DNA of 64,000 nucleotides from CAZLLE01 sp964560425. Its GTDB lineage: Bacteria; Campylobacterota; Campylobacteria; Campylobacterales; QNZT01. Made by a program: the position numbers and the translations under genes. The number at the start of each line of letters is the position of its first letter. Position 1 is the first letter of the stretch. The notes under the pieces were generated by a model. It saw only the letters and a list, made by a program, of their open reading frames with translations, was not told the origin of the DNA and did no database searches. Shown here piece after piece: positions 35,102-43,291 of the stretch. The stretch spans positions 1-64,000 of the forward strand of contig CAZLLE010000017.1 of the NCBI GenBank assembly GCA_964560425.1, given 5' to 3'.

Positions 35102-35395
35102 ATGACAAAAAGTGCAAGAAAACAGACATCTATCAAAGTTGATCCAGTAGCATGGGAGAGTGCAAAAGAGATTTTTGCAGGGTATGGTATAAGTGTAAGC
35201 GATGCTATAAATATATTTTTACATAAAGTCCAAAAAGTTGGTGGACTTCCTTTTGAGATGAGAGATGAAGAGTATAAAGAGCCTACAAAAGAGGAGATAT
35301 TAGAAGGACTAAAAGAGGCAGTAGAGGAGGTAAATCTTTACAATCAGGGTAAAATAGAACTTTTAGATGCTAGGGAACTTTTAGATGAGTTATAG
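35102..35395 (+). CDS. RelB/DinJ-family antitoxin
   Basis: 97 aa. The N-terminal ribbon-helix-helix (KQTSIKVDPVAWESAKEIF, then GISVSDAINIFL) is typical of RelB/DinJ, followed by the GLPFEMR segment and an acidic toxin-binding tail. Overlaps the toxin gene by 11 bases. A promoter-like TATAAT is at about 35066. Confidence 0.85.
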   Translation: MTKSARKQTSIKVDPVAWESAKEIFAGYGISVSDAINIFLHKVQKVGGLPFEMRDEEYKEPTKEEILEGLKEAVEEVNLYNQGKIELLDARELLDEL

Positions 35396-35717
35396 TATTA
35401 AAACTACAAAAAGATTTAAAAAAGAGTTAAAACAACTTGCAAAAAAGTATAAAAAAATAAAAGTTGATTATAAAAATCTACTTGATAACTTAGAAAACAA
35501 TCCAACTCTTGGCACATCTTTAGGTAACGAGTGCTATAAGATTAGAATACAAAATTCCTCTATACCCACAGGGAAAAGTGGTGGTTTTAGAATTATTACA
35601 TTGGTAAAAATCAAAAAAGATAAGATTGTATTGCTCACAATTTATAGTAAAACTGAAAAAGAGAGTATCGGAAGGGATGAATTAGGTACGATACTTGAAG
35701 GTTTAGATCATGAGTAA
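35385..35717 (+). CDS. RelE/ParE-superfamily toxin
   Basis: 110 aa. Basic N-terminal helices (KRFKKELKQLAKKYKKIKVD), then the beta core with CYKIRIQNSS, GGFRIITLVKI and VLLTIYSKTEKESI, the pattern of RelE-type mRNA interferases. It is slightly longer than YafQ. With the upstream antitoxin it forms a complete module that could stabilise the element. Confidence 0.82.
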   Translation: MSYSIKTTKRFKKELKQLAKKYKKIKVDYKNLLDNLENNPTLGTSLGNECYKIRIQNSSIPTGKSGGFRIITLVKIKKDKIVLLTIYSKTEKESIGRDELGTILEGLDHE

Positions 35718-35723
35718 TCAAAT

Positions 35724-35754
35724 CTACACCTCCTGCTATTGAATATCCACTTTT
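35724..35754. repeat. Third, diverged REP-like copy
   Basis: Reads like the left arm (CTACACC...ATTGAATATCCA) with one inserted base and several changes. It lies just inside the right attachment-site copy. Confidence 0.45.
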
Positions 35755-35769
35755 AATAACATCCAAATT

Positions 35770-35797
35770 GAATCCCCTTCGGGTCACCATCTTTTTA
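35770..35797. repeat. Putative attachment site, right copy of tRNA-Glu 3' end
   Basis: Starts GAATCCCCTTCGGGTCACCA and continues into CTTTTTA; 26 of 28 positions match 33166-33193. No other part of a tRNA is present upstream of it. Confidence 0.7.
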
Positions 35798-35900
35798 ATA
35801 TAGACAAATAAACAAAAGATTCAAAGCCAAAATAATCTATTTAAACAAATATGTGATAAACTTTTTAAGTTATTAATAGATTTTAAAATTAGGGGAAAAA

Positions 35901-36734
35901 ATGAAGCTTAAACAGAAATTGGGGAATAATTTTAAGCAGAGTATTAAAGTCCAAGATAGGCTTTTTAAAACCAAAAGTGATTATCAAAAGATAGAGATAT
36001 ATGAGAGTGATGAGTTAGGTAATATTTTAGTAATTGATGATGAAATTGCCATGACTCAAAAAGATGCACCATCTTATTATGAGATGATTGCACAAGTGCC
36101 AGTTTGTACACATAGAGAGCCACAAAAGGTATTGATACTTGGTGGTGGTTTGGGTGGAAGTGCTAGGGAAATTTTGCGACATGAAGATATCTCTATTGAT
36201 GTTGTTGAGTTAGATGAAGAGATCGTAAATGTTTCAAAAAAATATTTTGGTACTCTATCTAGCTCTTTAGAAAATGATAATGTCAAACTTACTATCTCAA
36301 ATGGTATGGACTTTATATCTGATAGTGAAGATAAGAGTTATGATATTATCATCGTTGATGTTTTTTCTCATAATTCACAATACAAGGAACTTTTTGAGCC
36401 TACTTTTTATGCTCAAGCAAATAGAGTTCTCAAAGATAATGGTCTATTAGTTACTCAAGGTGGTAGCTATAGAGAAGATATACAAAATCATAAAGAGTTA
36501 CTAACTAATGCAGGTTCAAACTTTTGGATTGCAATGCCATATAATTACGAGTTTATGGGTAGAATCAATAACTTTATTTTAGCATCCAAAAAATACCATC
36601 CAACAGCAGATATTATTCTACAAAGAGCTGATCTTATAGATGATCTTCACTATTATAATAGCGATATTCAAAGATCTTCATTTATTATGCCTACATATAT
36701 CAACAAAGCACTTCTAGGGATTGCAAAAAGATAG
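35901..36734 (+). CDS. speE: Polyamine aminopropyltransferase (spermidine synthase-like)
   Basis: 277 aa. An N-terminal beta domain (residues 1-60, DRLFKTKSDYQKIEIYES) and the Rossmann domain with LILGGGLGGSAREILRH and VVELDEEIV. The family GGGDGG motif has Leu in place of Asp; the catalytic Asp is kept in IIIVDVFSHN, though the usual DPxGPA tail is changed. Substrate specificity may therefore differ. It abuts coaE. With NspC it belongs to polyamine synthesis. Confidence 0.85.
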   Translation: MKLKQKLGNNFKQSIKVQDRLFKTKSDYQKIEIYESDELGNILVIDDEIAMTQKDAPSYYEMIAQVPVCTHREPQKVLILGGGLGGSAREILRHEDISIDVVELDEEIVNVSKKYFGTLSSSLENDNVKLTISNGMDFISDSEDKSYDIIIVDVFSHNSQYKELFEPTFYAQANRVLKDNGLLVTQGGSYREDIQNHKELLTNAGSNFWIAMPYNYEFMGRINNFILASKKYHPTADIILQRADLIDDLHYYNSDIQRSSFIMPTYINKALLGIAKR

Positions 36735-37337
36735 ATGTTTAAAAATGCTATCGTACTCACAGGAGGAATTGCCACAGGTAAAAGTAGTGTCTGTAATTTT
36801 TTGAGACTTTATGGTTTTGAAATTATAGATGCTGATAGTGTTGCTCATGAGAGTTTAGATGAAAATATTCAAGCCATAGGAGAGATTTTTGGCTTGGAAT
36901 ATATCAAAAATTCAAAAGTAGATCGTAAAAAATTGGGTAAGCTGATATTTTCAGATGAGAGTTCAAGAGAAAAATTGGAAAATTTTATACATCCAATTAT
37001 CAAAGCCAAAATAAAAAAGCGAAGTGAAGCTTTTGAAAATAAAAATATCCCCTATATCATAGATATACCACTATTTTTTGAGAAAAAAAATTATGATATC
37101 AAAGAGATAATATTAGTTTACGCACCAAAAGAGCAACAGATCAAAAGACTCATGAGTCGAGAAGGCTACAACAAAGAGGAATCAAATGAGAGAATAAACG
37201 CTCAAATGCCAATAGATGATAAAAAATCATTAGCATCTTTTGTAATAGACAACTCCAAAGATCTTAAACATATGCAAAAAGAGGTAGAGAGATTTCTATC
37301 TTATATCAAAATAAAATATCCTACTTTAAAGATTTAA
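36735..37337 (+). CDS. coaE: Dephospho-CoA kinase
   Basis: 200 aa. P-loop GGIATGKSS at residue 9, IIDADSVAHE, and IDIPLFFEK; lid region RLMSREGYNKEES. Last step of coenzyme A synthesis. The ATG directly follows the speE stop and the gene abuts yaaA. Confidence 0.94.
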   Translation: MFKNAIVLTGGIATGKSSVCNFLRLYGFEIIDADSVAHESLDENIQAIGEIFGLEYIKNSKVDRKKLGKLIFSDESSREKLENFIHPIIKAKIKKRSEAFENKNIPYIIDIPLFFEKKNYDIKEIILVYAPKEQQIKRLMSREGYNKEESNERINAQMPIDDKKSLASFVIDNSKDLKHMQKEVERFLSYIKIKYPTLKI

Positions 37338-38081
37338 ATGAAAATACTATTTTCACCAAGTGAAGCTAAAACATCTGGAGGGAGAGATCAAAGTTTTGAT
37401 CAAAATAGCTTTATATTTCCAGAACTTTACAACAAACGAAAAGAGATAGTTGATAAATACAACTCTATGATAAAAAGTGAAAATGATGAAAAACTATCAA
37501 AACTATTTGGCATAAAAAATCCACAAAAATTTAAACAATATAAAAAAAATATCTACTCTCAACCAACAATGAAAACTATAGAGCGTTATAGCGGTATTGC
37601 ATTTGAATATTTAGATTATCAAACATTGACAAATTCACAAAAAAGTTATATTGACCAAAATACAATGATCTTCTCAAATCTATTTGGTCCCATCTTGGCA
37701 GGAGATCAATTACTACCCGAATACAAACTAAAACAGGGTGAAAAACTAAATGACTTTGTAATAGAAAAATTCTACAAAGAGCATTTTAGTACAGCCATTG
37801 ATAATTGGCTATCAGATGAACCTTTTCTCGATCTAAGAGCTGGTTTTTACAATAAATTTTACAAAACCACAACCAAAGAGTACACAACACTAAAATTTTT
37901 AAAAAACAAAAAAGTAGTAAGCCACTGGGCAAAAGCATATAGAGGATTAGTTTTGAGAGCTTTAGCTCAAAATAGTATTCAAAATATGGATGAGTTTATG
38001 AATATGGAGATTTCAGGATTAGAGATTAGTGAAATTATCAAAATTAAAAATATGAGGCAAATTAACTTTAATATTTTGTAA
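37338..38081 (+). CDS. yaaA: YaaA-family peroxide stress protein
   Basis: 247 aa. MKILFSPSEAK at the N-terminus, RYSGIAFEYLDY near residue 80, and the C-terminal SHWAKAYRG replacing the usual SF(K/Y)AKxxRG motif identify the DUF328/YaaA family, which binds DNA and limits iron-driven oxidative damage. Third gene of the speE-coaE-yaaA run with no gaps. Confidence 0.82.
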   Translation: MKILFSPSEAKTSGGRDQSFDQNSFIFPELYNKRKEIVDKYNSMIKSENDEKLSKLFGIKNPQKFKQYKKNIYSQPTMKTIERYSGIAFEYLDYQTLTNSQKSYIDQNTMIFSNLFGPILAGDQLLPEYKLKQGEKLNDFVIEKFYKEHFSTAIDNWLSDEPFLDLRAGFYNKFYKTTTKEYTTLKFLKNKKVVSHWAKAYRGLVLRALAQNSIQNMDEFMNMEISGLEISEIIKIKNMRQINFNIL

Positions 38082-38178
38082 TTAATCAGTTCTTAATAAA
38101 AGAAAATAGTAAAAAAAAACTTACTCAACACAATCTAAATAATTGTACAATTTTTTAACAAAACAAAAAAGGATAGAA

Positions 38179-39408
38179 ATGTTTAAAAATCTCTTAAAAT
38201 CTCTTCTACTATTGCTTCTGCTTAGCTCCTCGATAAATGCTCTAGAGGTTCAAACGGAATATAGAGGATATAACTCTGCTATTGTATTGCATTTTGATAC
38301 AGGAAATTACGAAAAACAAGCAGGGAAAATCAAAAAAAACTGGGTTGGAATATATAAAGTAGGAACATCCAATGCATGGGAAAATGTTATTCAATGGGCT
38401 TGGGTTAAGGATATGGAAAAGCCTAAATATTCAAATCGTAAAATACGAGTATTAAAACTAGATAAACTTAATGCAGGAGATTATGAGATTAGATTTTTTG
38501 TGGATAATAGTTACGATACTTTTGCCTCTTCAGAGTTTTTAATAAGTGATCAAGATAGTCTTCTTTCATTGTATCAAAAAAGTCAAAACAATATAGAGGT
38601 AGTGATTAGAGATATAAACCTTCTTGCAGAAGATACTTGGATTGCTATTTTCAAAAAAGATGATGTAAGTGAGAGGGAAAATATTATAGATTGGAAATGG
38701 TGTAGATTTGGCGGTCCTGGTTCTGAGCATTTTCATTTTAAGACTTTTAATTATAAAAGTGGAGATTATGAAATAAGACTATTTCTAAATGGTTCTTATG
38801 ATCTAGAAGATAGTTTAAAGTTTACTGTTAACAATGGAGCAGAGATACCAAAACTCTCTATATCATCTAGATTTGCTAATGTTATCTATTTTAATGCTAC
38901 ACATGAAGCTGATGGAGAGAGTTGGATAGGTTTTTTTGAAAAAGGAGCTACAAGCAATAGAGCAAATCTTAAAAATTGGGCTTGGGTAACTACAGATGCT
39001 ACACCTATAGAAATTGAAGATATGGAAGATGGTAAATATGATGTAAGGCTATTTTATAAAAATTCTTATGAAGTAAAAGCAGAGCTAGAGATTGAACTTG
39101 GGAGAAATCCATTTATTGATACTCCTTTTAGTGTTAATGAAAATTATACTTTATTGAAAATACGATTTATGTATGGAGTACCATCAAATGCAACTGATTG
39201 GTTAGCTATTTTTAAAAAAGATGCAAAAAGAATAAAAGAGAATATTCTCTCTTGGGTATATGTAGGCGATAAAAGAGATGCCCTGAATGTAAGATATGTA
39301 TTTATAAAAGTAGGTGATTTGCCTAATGGAGAGTATGATTTAGTATTTTTTGAAAATGATTCATATAAGCAGTATGGAATAACGGGTAAAATTATACTTG
39401 ATAGATAA
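38179..39408 (+). CDS. Secreted protein of four SKICH-like beta-sandwich repeats
   Basis: 409 aa from ATG 38179, which has an AAGGA site; a start 12 codons upstream does not. Signal peptide to about residue 24 (SSSINA). Four repeats of about 90-100 aa follow, each with a W(I/V)(G/A)I(Y/F)K core, a W.W/WVYV strand, a GDYEIRLF-type strand and a final NSYD/NDSY turn. The pattern resembles SKICH-like Ig folds known from eukaryotic CALCOCO proteins and from some bacterial secreted phosphoesterases. There is no catalytic domain. A role in binding or surface assembly is a guess. Confidence 0.65.
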   Translation: MFKNLLKSLLLLLLLSSSINALEVQTEYRGYNSAIVLHFDTGNYEKQAGKIKKNWVGIYKVGTSNAWENVIQWAWVKDMEKPKYSNRKIRVLKLDKLNAGDYEIRFFVDNSYDTFASSEFLISDQDSLLSLYQKSQNNIEVVIRDINLLAEDTWIAIFKKDDVSERENIIDWKWCRFGGPGSEHFHFKTFNYKSGDYEIRLFLNGSYDLEDSLKFTVNNGAEIPKLSISSRFANVIYFNATHEADGESWIGFFEKGATSNRANLKNWAWVTTDATPIEIEDMEDGKYDVRLFYKNSYEVKAELEIELGRNPFIDTPFSVNENYTLLKIRFMYGVPSNATDWLAIFKKDAKRIKENILSWVYVGDKRDALNVRYVFIKVGDLPNGEYDLVFFENDSYKQYGITGKIILDR

Positions 39409-39537
39409 TTTTTATGCTAATTTTCATTAACTACTAATACAAAAACAACTTTTAAGTAAAATAATATCAAACTATTAAAATTTTTTAATATTTAAATGTT
39501 ACAATTTAAACTGAATTTTAACATAAGAAGGTTGGAA

Positions 39538-40230
39538 ATGTCATTATCAAAAAAGGTAGTTGCTGAATTTATTGGTACATTTTGGTTGGTTTTAGGTGGA
39601 GCGGGGAGTGCTGTGCTTGCAGCGGCATACCCTGAACTTGGTATTGGTTTTATGGGAGTTGCTTTTGCTTTTGGTTTAACTGTTATGACTATGGCTTTTG
39701 CCATAGGTCATATTTCAGGATGTCATCTAAATCCTGCTGTATCTACAGGGCTTTTTGTAGCGGGTAAATTTCCAAAAAATGAACTATTACCATATATTGC
39801 ATCTCAGGTTTTGGGTGGTATTGCTGGAGCTACAGTTTTGTATCTTATTGCAACGGGCAAAGCTGGATTTGAAGTAGGTGGATTTGCTTCAAATGGATAT
39901 GGTGAACACTCTCCCGATGGATATAGTTTATTAGCAGCATTAATTACAGAAATTGTTATGACATTTATGTTTTTGATTATTATTTTAGGGTCAACGGATA
40001 AAAGAGCACCAAGCGGATTTGCACCAATTGCTATTGGTCTCGGACTTACCCTAATTCACCTAATCAGTATTCCTGTAACAAATACATCTGTAAATCCTGC
40101 AAGAAGTACTGCTGTAGCTATATTTGCTGGAGACTGGGCAATTACACAACTATGGTTATTTTGGATTGCTCCAATTATCGGTGCAGTTTTGGCTGCATTA
40201 GTTTACAAATGGCTTGAAAAAGAAAAATAG
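39538..40230 (+). CDS. aqpZ: Aquaporin Z
   Basis: 230 aa from ATG 39538 (AAGAAGG site); the upstream in-frame ATG has none. Six membrane helices and two NPA boxes in HLNPAVSTG and SVNPARSTA, with the selectivity Arg in the second. The HISGCHLNP context is that of AqpZ, which passes water only. Single gene followed by a strong terminator. Confidence 0.95.
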   Translation: MSLSKKVVAEFIGTFWLVLGGAGSAVLAAAYPELGIGFMGVAFAFGLTVMTMAFAIGHISGCHLNPAVSTGLFVAGKFPKNELLPYIASQVLGGIAGATVLYLIATGKAGFEVGGFASNGYGEHSPDGYSLLAALITEIVMTFMFLIIILGSTDKRAPSGFAPIAIGLGLTLIHLISIPVTNTSVNPARSTAVAIFAGDWAITQLWLFWIAPIIGAVLAALVYKWLEKEK

Positions 40231-40231
40231 T

Positions 40232-40257
40232 AAAAGGGGATAAATCATCCCCTTTTT
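40232..40257. terminator. Bidirectional terminator between aqpZ and the PAS gene
   Basis: 10-base perfect arms AAAAGGGGAT and ATCCCCTTTT around AAATC, with T-runs on both strands. Confidence 0.9.
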
Positions 40258-40262
40258 ATAGA

Positions 40263-40784
40263 CTAAAACTTATATATTTCATCCATAAGATTTGCAAAAG
40301 TGATCTCTTCACCTCTCTCTTTTAGATAATTGTTCAAAAACTTCTCACTAGCTTCCATGCCATCTTTTTTCTCTACTTCTAAAACTTTTGCATAAATATC
40401 GGCTATAGTTTCTATAGTGTGTTTTGGTGCAGATTTTCTATGTGCTGTATATCCTGTTACTTCACCATTTGCATTTTTTACTGGCTCAAATGTTGTAAAA
40501 ATCCAGTAATATCTTCCATCTTTGGAGAGGTTTTTTACCAATGCCAAAATATCATGACCTGCTTTTAGTTGTTCCCACATAAGCTTGAATACAACTTTTG
40601 GCATATCGGGATGACGAATGATATTGTGAGATTTACCGATTAGTTCATCTCTTGAATAGCCTGAAATCTCAACAAAATAGTCATTTACATCGGTAATAAG
40701 ACCTTTTGTATCTGTACTGCTAATAATATACTTTTTTGGTTCTAACTTAATCTCTTCATCAATTGGAGTAGGTTTTTTAGACAT
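40263..40784 (-). CDS. PAS-domain protein, CetB/Aer-like energy-taxis sensor
   Basis: 173 aa from ATG 40784, which has a GAGGA site; an ATG nine codons earlier has none. The PAS core (ISSTDTKGLITDVNDYFVEISGY, NIIRHPDMPKVVFKLMW, GRYYWIFTTFEPV) matches Aer and the CetB protein of Campylobacter, which bind FAD and report redox state to a separate signalling protein (CetA). No CetA gene lies next to it. The C-terminal 60 aa are helical. Confidence 0.75.
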   Translation of the reverse strand: MSKKPTPIDEEIKLEPKKYIISSTDTKGLITDVNDYFVEISGYSRDELIGKSHNIIRHPDMPKVVFKLMWEQLKAGHDILALVKNLSKDGRYYWIFTTFEPVKNANGEVTGYTAHRKSAPKHTIETIADIYAKVLEVEKKDGMEASEKFLNNYLKERGEEITFANLMDEIYKF

Positions 40785-40913
40785 CTTATATTCCTCATAT
40801 TTTTGGCTCATGATACTAATAATATGTTGAATTTCAAACTATAGTAAAAATGAGTATTATTAATCCTTTTTATATACTTAAAAAAAGTTAAAATATTTTT
40901 TAGTTAAGGGTGC

Positions 40914-40919
40914 TATAAT
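40914..40919 (+). promoter_or_regulatory. Extended -10 promoter of surE, probably leaderless
   Basis: TGCTATAAT ends 7 bases before the ATG at 40927, and no Shine-Dalgarno sequence can fit between. Transcription would begin at or next to the A of ATG. Confidence 0.65.
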
Positions 40920-40926
40920 ATATCTT

Positions 40927-41709
40927 ATGAAAAAGATTCTAATAACAAATGATGATGGTTTTGATAGTGATGGTTTAAAAGCCCTTGTATCAGCAGTAAA
41001 AGATTTAGCAGAGGTAATTGTTGTAGCTCCTACATTGGAGAAGTCAGCTTCTGGACATAGTTTGACTTTAATTAGACCTTTGCGTTTTGTGGAGTTAGAA
41101 CATAATTTTTATAAGCTTGATGATGGAACGCCTACAGATTGTATATATTTGGCACTCAATGCTCTTTTTAAAGAGGATGAAAAACCTGATTTAATTATTA
41201 GTGGTATCAATAAAGGCTCAAATTTGGGTGAAGATATTACATATAGTGGTACAGTTGCGGGGGCGATGGAGGGTGTAATTCAAGGAGTTCCTTCTATTGC
41301 TATTTCGCAAGTTTATCGAGGTGGAAAACATACTCTTGGATTTGATGGTTACAATTTGGCAAAAGAGGTGACTAGAGAGTTAGTCAAAAAGATATTTAAT
41401 GGTTCATTTCCTTTAGGGGAGAGAAAATTATTAAATATTAATGTTCCACCTGTTTCAAAAAGTGAATCTAAAGGGTACAAAGTGACTAAAAGTGGATATC
41501 GGATATATGGAAATGATGCTCACATGCACAAAAATCCGAGAGGTGAAGAGCATTATTGGATTGGTTTGCATCCATTAGATTGGAAAAACAGTACAGATGA
41601 ATATATGAGTGATTTAGAGGCGATTAATGCAAACTACATCTCTATCACTCCTATTCATTTAGATATGACCTCTTATGAAGATATACGAAGAGTTCAAGAG
41701 TGGATTTAA
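40927..41709 (+). CDS. surE: 5'/3'-nucleotidase SurE
   Basis: 260 aa. The metal site ILITNDDG is at the N-terminus, APTLEKSASGHS near residue 36 and SGINKGSNLGEDITYSGT near residue 90 complete the active site. It hydrolyses nucleoside monophosphates. It leads a rightward run of four overlapping genes and is probably translated from a leaderless message. Confidence 0.95.
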   Translation: MKKILITNDDGFDSDGLKALVSAVKDLAEVIVVAPTLEKSASGHSLTLIRPLRFVELEHNFYKLDDGTPTDCIYLALNALFKEDEKPDLIISGINKGSNLGEDITYSGTVAGAMEGVIQGVPSIAISQVYRGGKHTLGFDGYNLAKEVTRELVKKIFNGSFPLGERKLLNINVPPVSKSESKGYKVTKSGYRIYGNDAHMHKNPRGEEHYWIGLHPLDWKNSTDEYMSDLEAINANYISITPIHLDMTSYEDIRRVQEWI

Positions 41710-42338
41710 AATTTGACAGATCTAAGATCTTATTTGGAGAGGATTTCCAAAAAATACAATCTACTAGAGTTCTTCTTATTGGTGTTGGGGGTGTTGGTGG
41801 ATATTGCCTTGATTGTCTTTGTCGAAGTGGATTAAGTGATATTACTATTGTTGATTTTGATACATTTGAAGCTAGTAATCAAAATAGACAGATAGGGAGT
41901 GAAGCTTTGGGAGCTATAAAAGTGGAACATCTGAAAACATTATATCCATCTATAAAAACAATTAATACAAAAGTTACGCCCTCGTGGTGTGAAGAGTTTG
42001 ATTTTGAATCATTTGATCTAATCATTGATGCTATTGATGATATGAGTGCAAAAGTATCAATAGCAAATAATGCAGGAGATAAACTAATTAGCTCTATGGG
42101 CGGAGCAAAACTAATTGATCCTACACAGATAGAGATTGGTTCTATTTGGAAAACTCATGGGGAAGGACTTGCCAAAAAGTTTCGTTATGAGCTTAGAAAA
42201 AGTGGTTTTAAGGGTGATTTTGAAGTAGTTTTTTCACCTGAAAAATCAAAGTGTGAAGGAATGGGAAGTTTTGTGGGTGTTACTGGCTCTTTTGGTTTGA
42301 CTCTTTGCTCTTTAGCTATTAGGAAAATTCTCTCATGA
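41700..42338 (+). CDS. tcdA: TcdA-like tRNA threonylcarbamoyladenosine dehydratase (ThiF family)
   Basis: 212 aa, GTG start inside the surE end (10-base overlap). Nucleotide-binding GVGGVGG near residue 29, DFDTFEASNQNRQ near 52, and a C-terminal EKSKCEGMGSFVGVTGSFG. These match the E1-like TcdA family that cyclises t6A in tRNA. It is shorter than E. coli TcdA (268 aa), as in other Campylobacterota. Confidence 0.85.
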   Translation: MDLKFDRSKILFGEDFQKIQSTRVLLIGVGGVGGYCLDCLCRSGLSDITIVDFDTFEASNQNRQIGSEALGAIKVEHLKTLYPSIKTINTKVTPSWCEEFDFESFDLIIDAIDDMSAKVSIANNAGDKLISSMGGAKLIDPTQIEIGSIWKTHGEGLAKKFRYELRKSGFKGDFEVVFSPEKSKCEGMGSFVGVTGSFGLTLCSLAIRKILS

Positions 42339-43291
42339 AAAAGATCTTTTCTATCATAGTTTCATCTTTTGTCGTTCTTTTTGGTTTTTCAGTGCCATCA
42401 TTTCGTATGATGCCTATATCATATAAAGATGGTAATTTTATGGGAATTAAAATTCTTGATAGTATGGTAGTTGAGAATAGTATGATAGATTCAATTAGAC
42501 TTTTTGGACTTTCAGGATTGGCTTATGATAATGAAGATGATATATTGTACTCTATTAGTGATAGAGGAAGCCTTTTTAAATTCAAATTGATACTCAAAGA
42601 TAATAAAATTATTTCACTAAAGCCACTAAGTGCTAAAAAGTTGATGGCAAAACATAACCGTACTTTTCTAAAACCATATCGAGATTCAGAGGGACTTGCT
42701 ATTGTTGGAAAAGGGGAAAATAAACACCTATTAATCTCTTATGAATGGAAACATAGAGTTAGCCAATTTACTCTCAATGGAATAGAGATAAGCTCTATTT
42801 TATTACCCAAACCTTTAAAAGTATATAGGTATTATAAAAATAACAATAGTTCGTTAGAGTCTGTAACTTATCATCCAAAATATGGTTTTATTACCTCACC
42901 AGAAGAACCTCTTAGAGTACAGAAAAATGGTTATCATGGGATATATAATAGAGATGGTGAAATATGTAAAATTAGAAAACTCAATAAAAAAAACAGTATT
43001 ACCTCTATTGAAGTTATGAAAGATAACAATCTATTAGTTTTATTAAGATCTTTTAATATGATGAAATTTGAGTTTGATATAACACTTAAAAAAGTTTATC
43101 TTGATAATATCTCTGATGGAGTCTGCAAGAGTAAAGATTTGGCAGTCATGAAGAGTAAAGATGGTTGGAATTTGGATAATTTTGAAGGATTAACCAAATA
43201 TAAGGATAATCAATATCTCATGATAAGTGATGATAATGGTAATTTTTTGCAATCTACAATTTTAACACTATTTGAAATAAAGGAGTCATGA
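42335..43291 (+). CDS. Phytase-like esterase-domain protein (secreted)
   Basis: 318 aa with signal peptide. Propeller-type repeats LFGLSGLAYDNEDDILYSISDRG, FLKPYRDSEGLAIVG, LESVTYHPKYGFITSPEEP and LDNFEGLTKYKDNQYLMISDDNG mark the esterase-like-activity-of-phytase family (Pfam Phytase-like). True substrate unknown. 4-base overlaps on both sides tie it to tcdA and the next barrel protein. It is a distant cousin of the propeller gene at 29.3 kb. Confidence 0.72.
   Translation: MKKIFSIIVSSFVVLFGFSVPSFRMMPISYKDGNFMGIKILDSMVVENSMIDSIRLFGLSGLAYDNEDDILYSISDRGSLFKFKLILKDNKIISLKPLSAKKLMAKHNRTFLKPYRDSEGLAIVGKGENKHLLISYEWKHRVSQFTLNGIEISSILLPKPLKVYRYYKNNNSSLESVTYHPKYGFITSPEEPLRVQKNGYHGIYNRDGEICKIRKLNKKNSITSIEVMKDNNLLVLLRSFNMMKFEFDITLKKVYLDNISDGVCKSKDLAVMKSKDGWNLDNFEGLTKYKDNQYLMISDDNGNFLQSTILTLFEIKES

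Larger units (their letters stand above)
33166..35797. mobile_element. Degraded integrated element at tRNA-Glu
   Basis: About 2.6 kb bounded by a direct repeat of the tRNA-Glu 3' end. It carries a RAYT-like transposase remnant, a lipoprotein gene, an hsdM remnant with fic, and a toxin-antitoxin pair. No integrase remains. All contents are typical accessory genes, whereas the genes on both sides (nspC, speE, coaE) are core. Confidence 0.65.
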
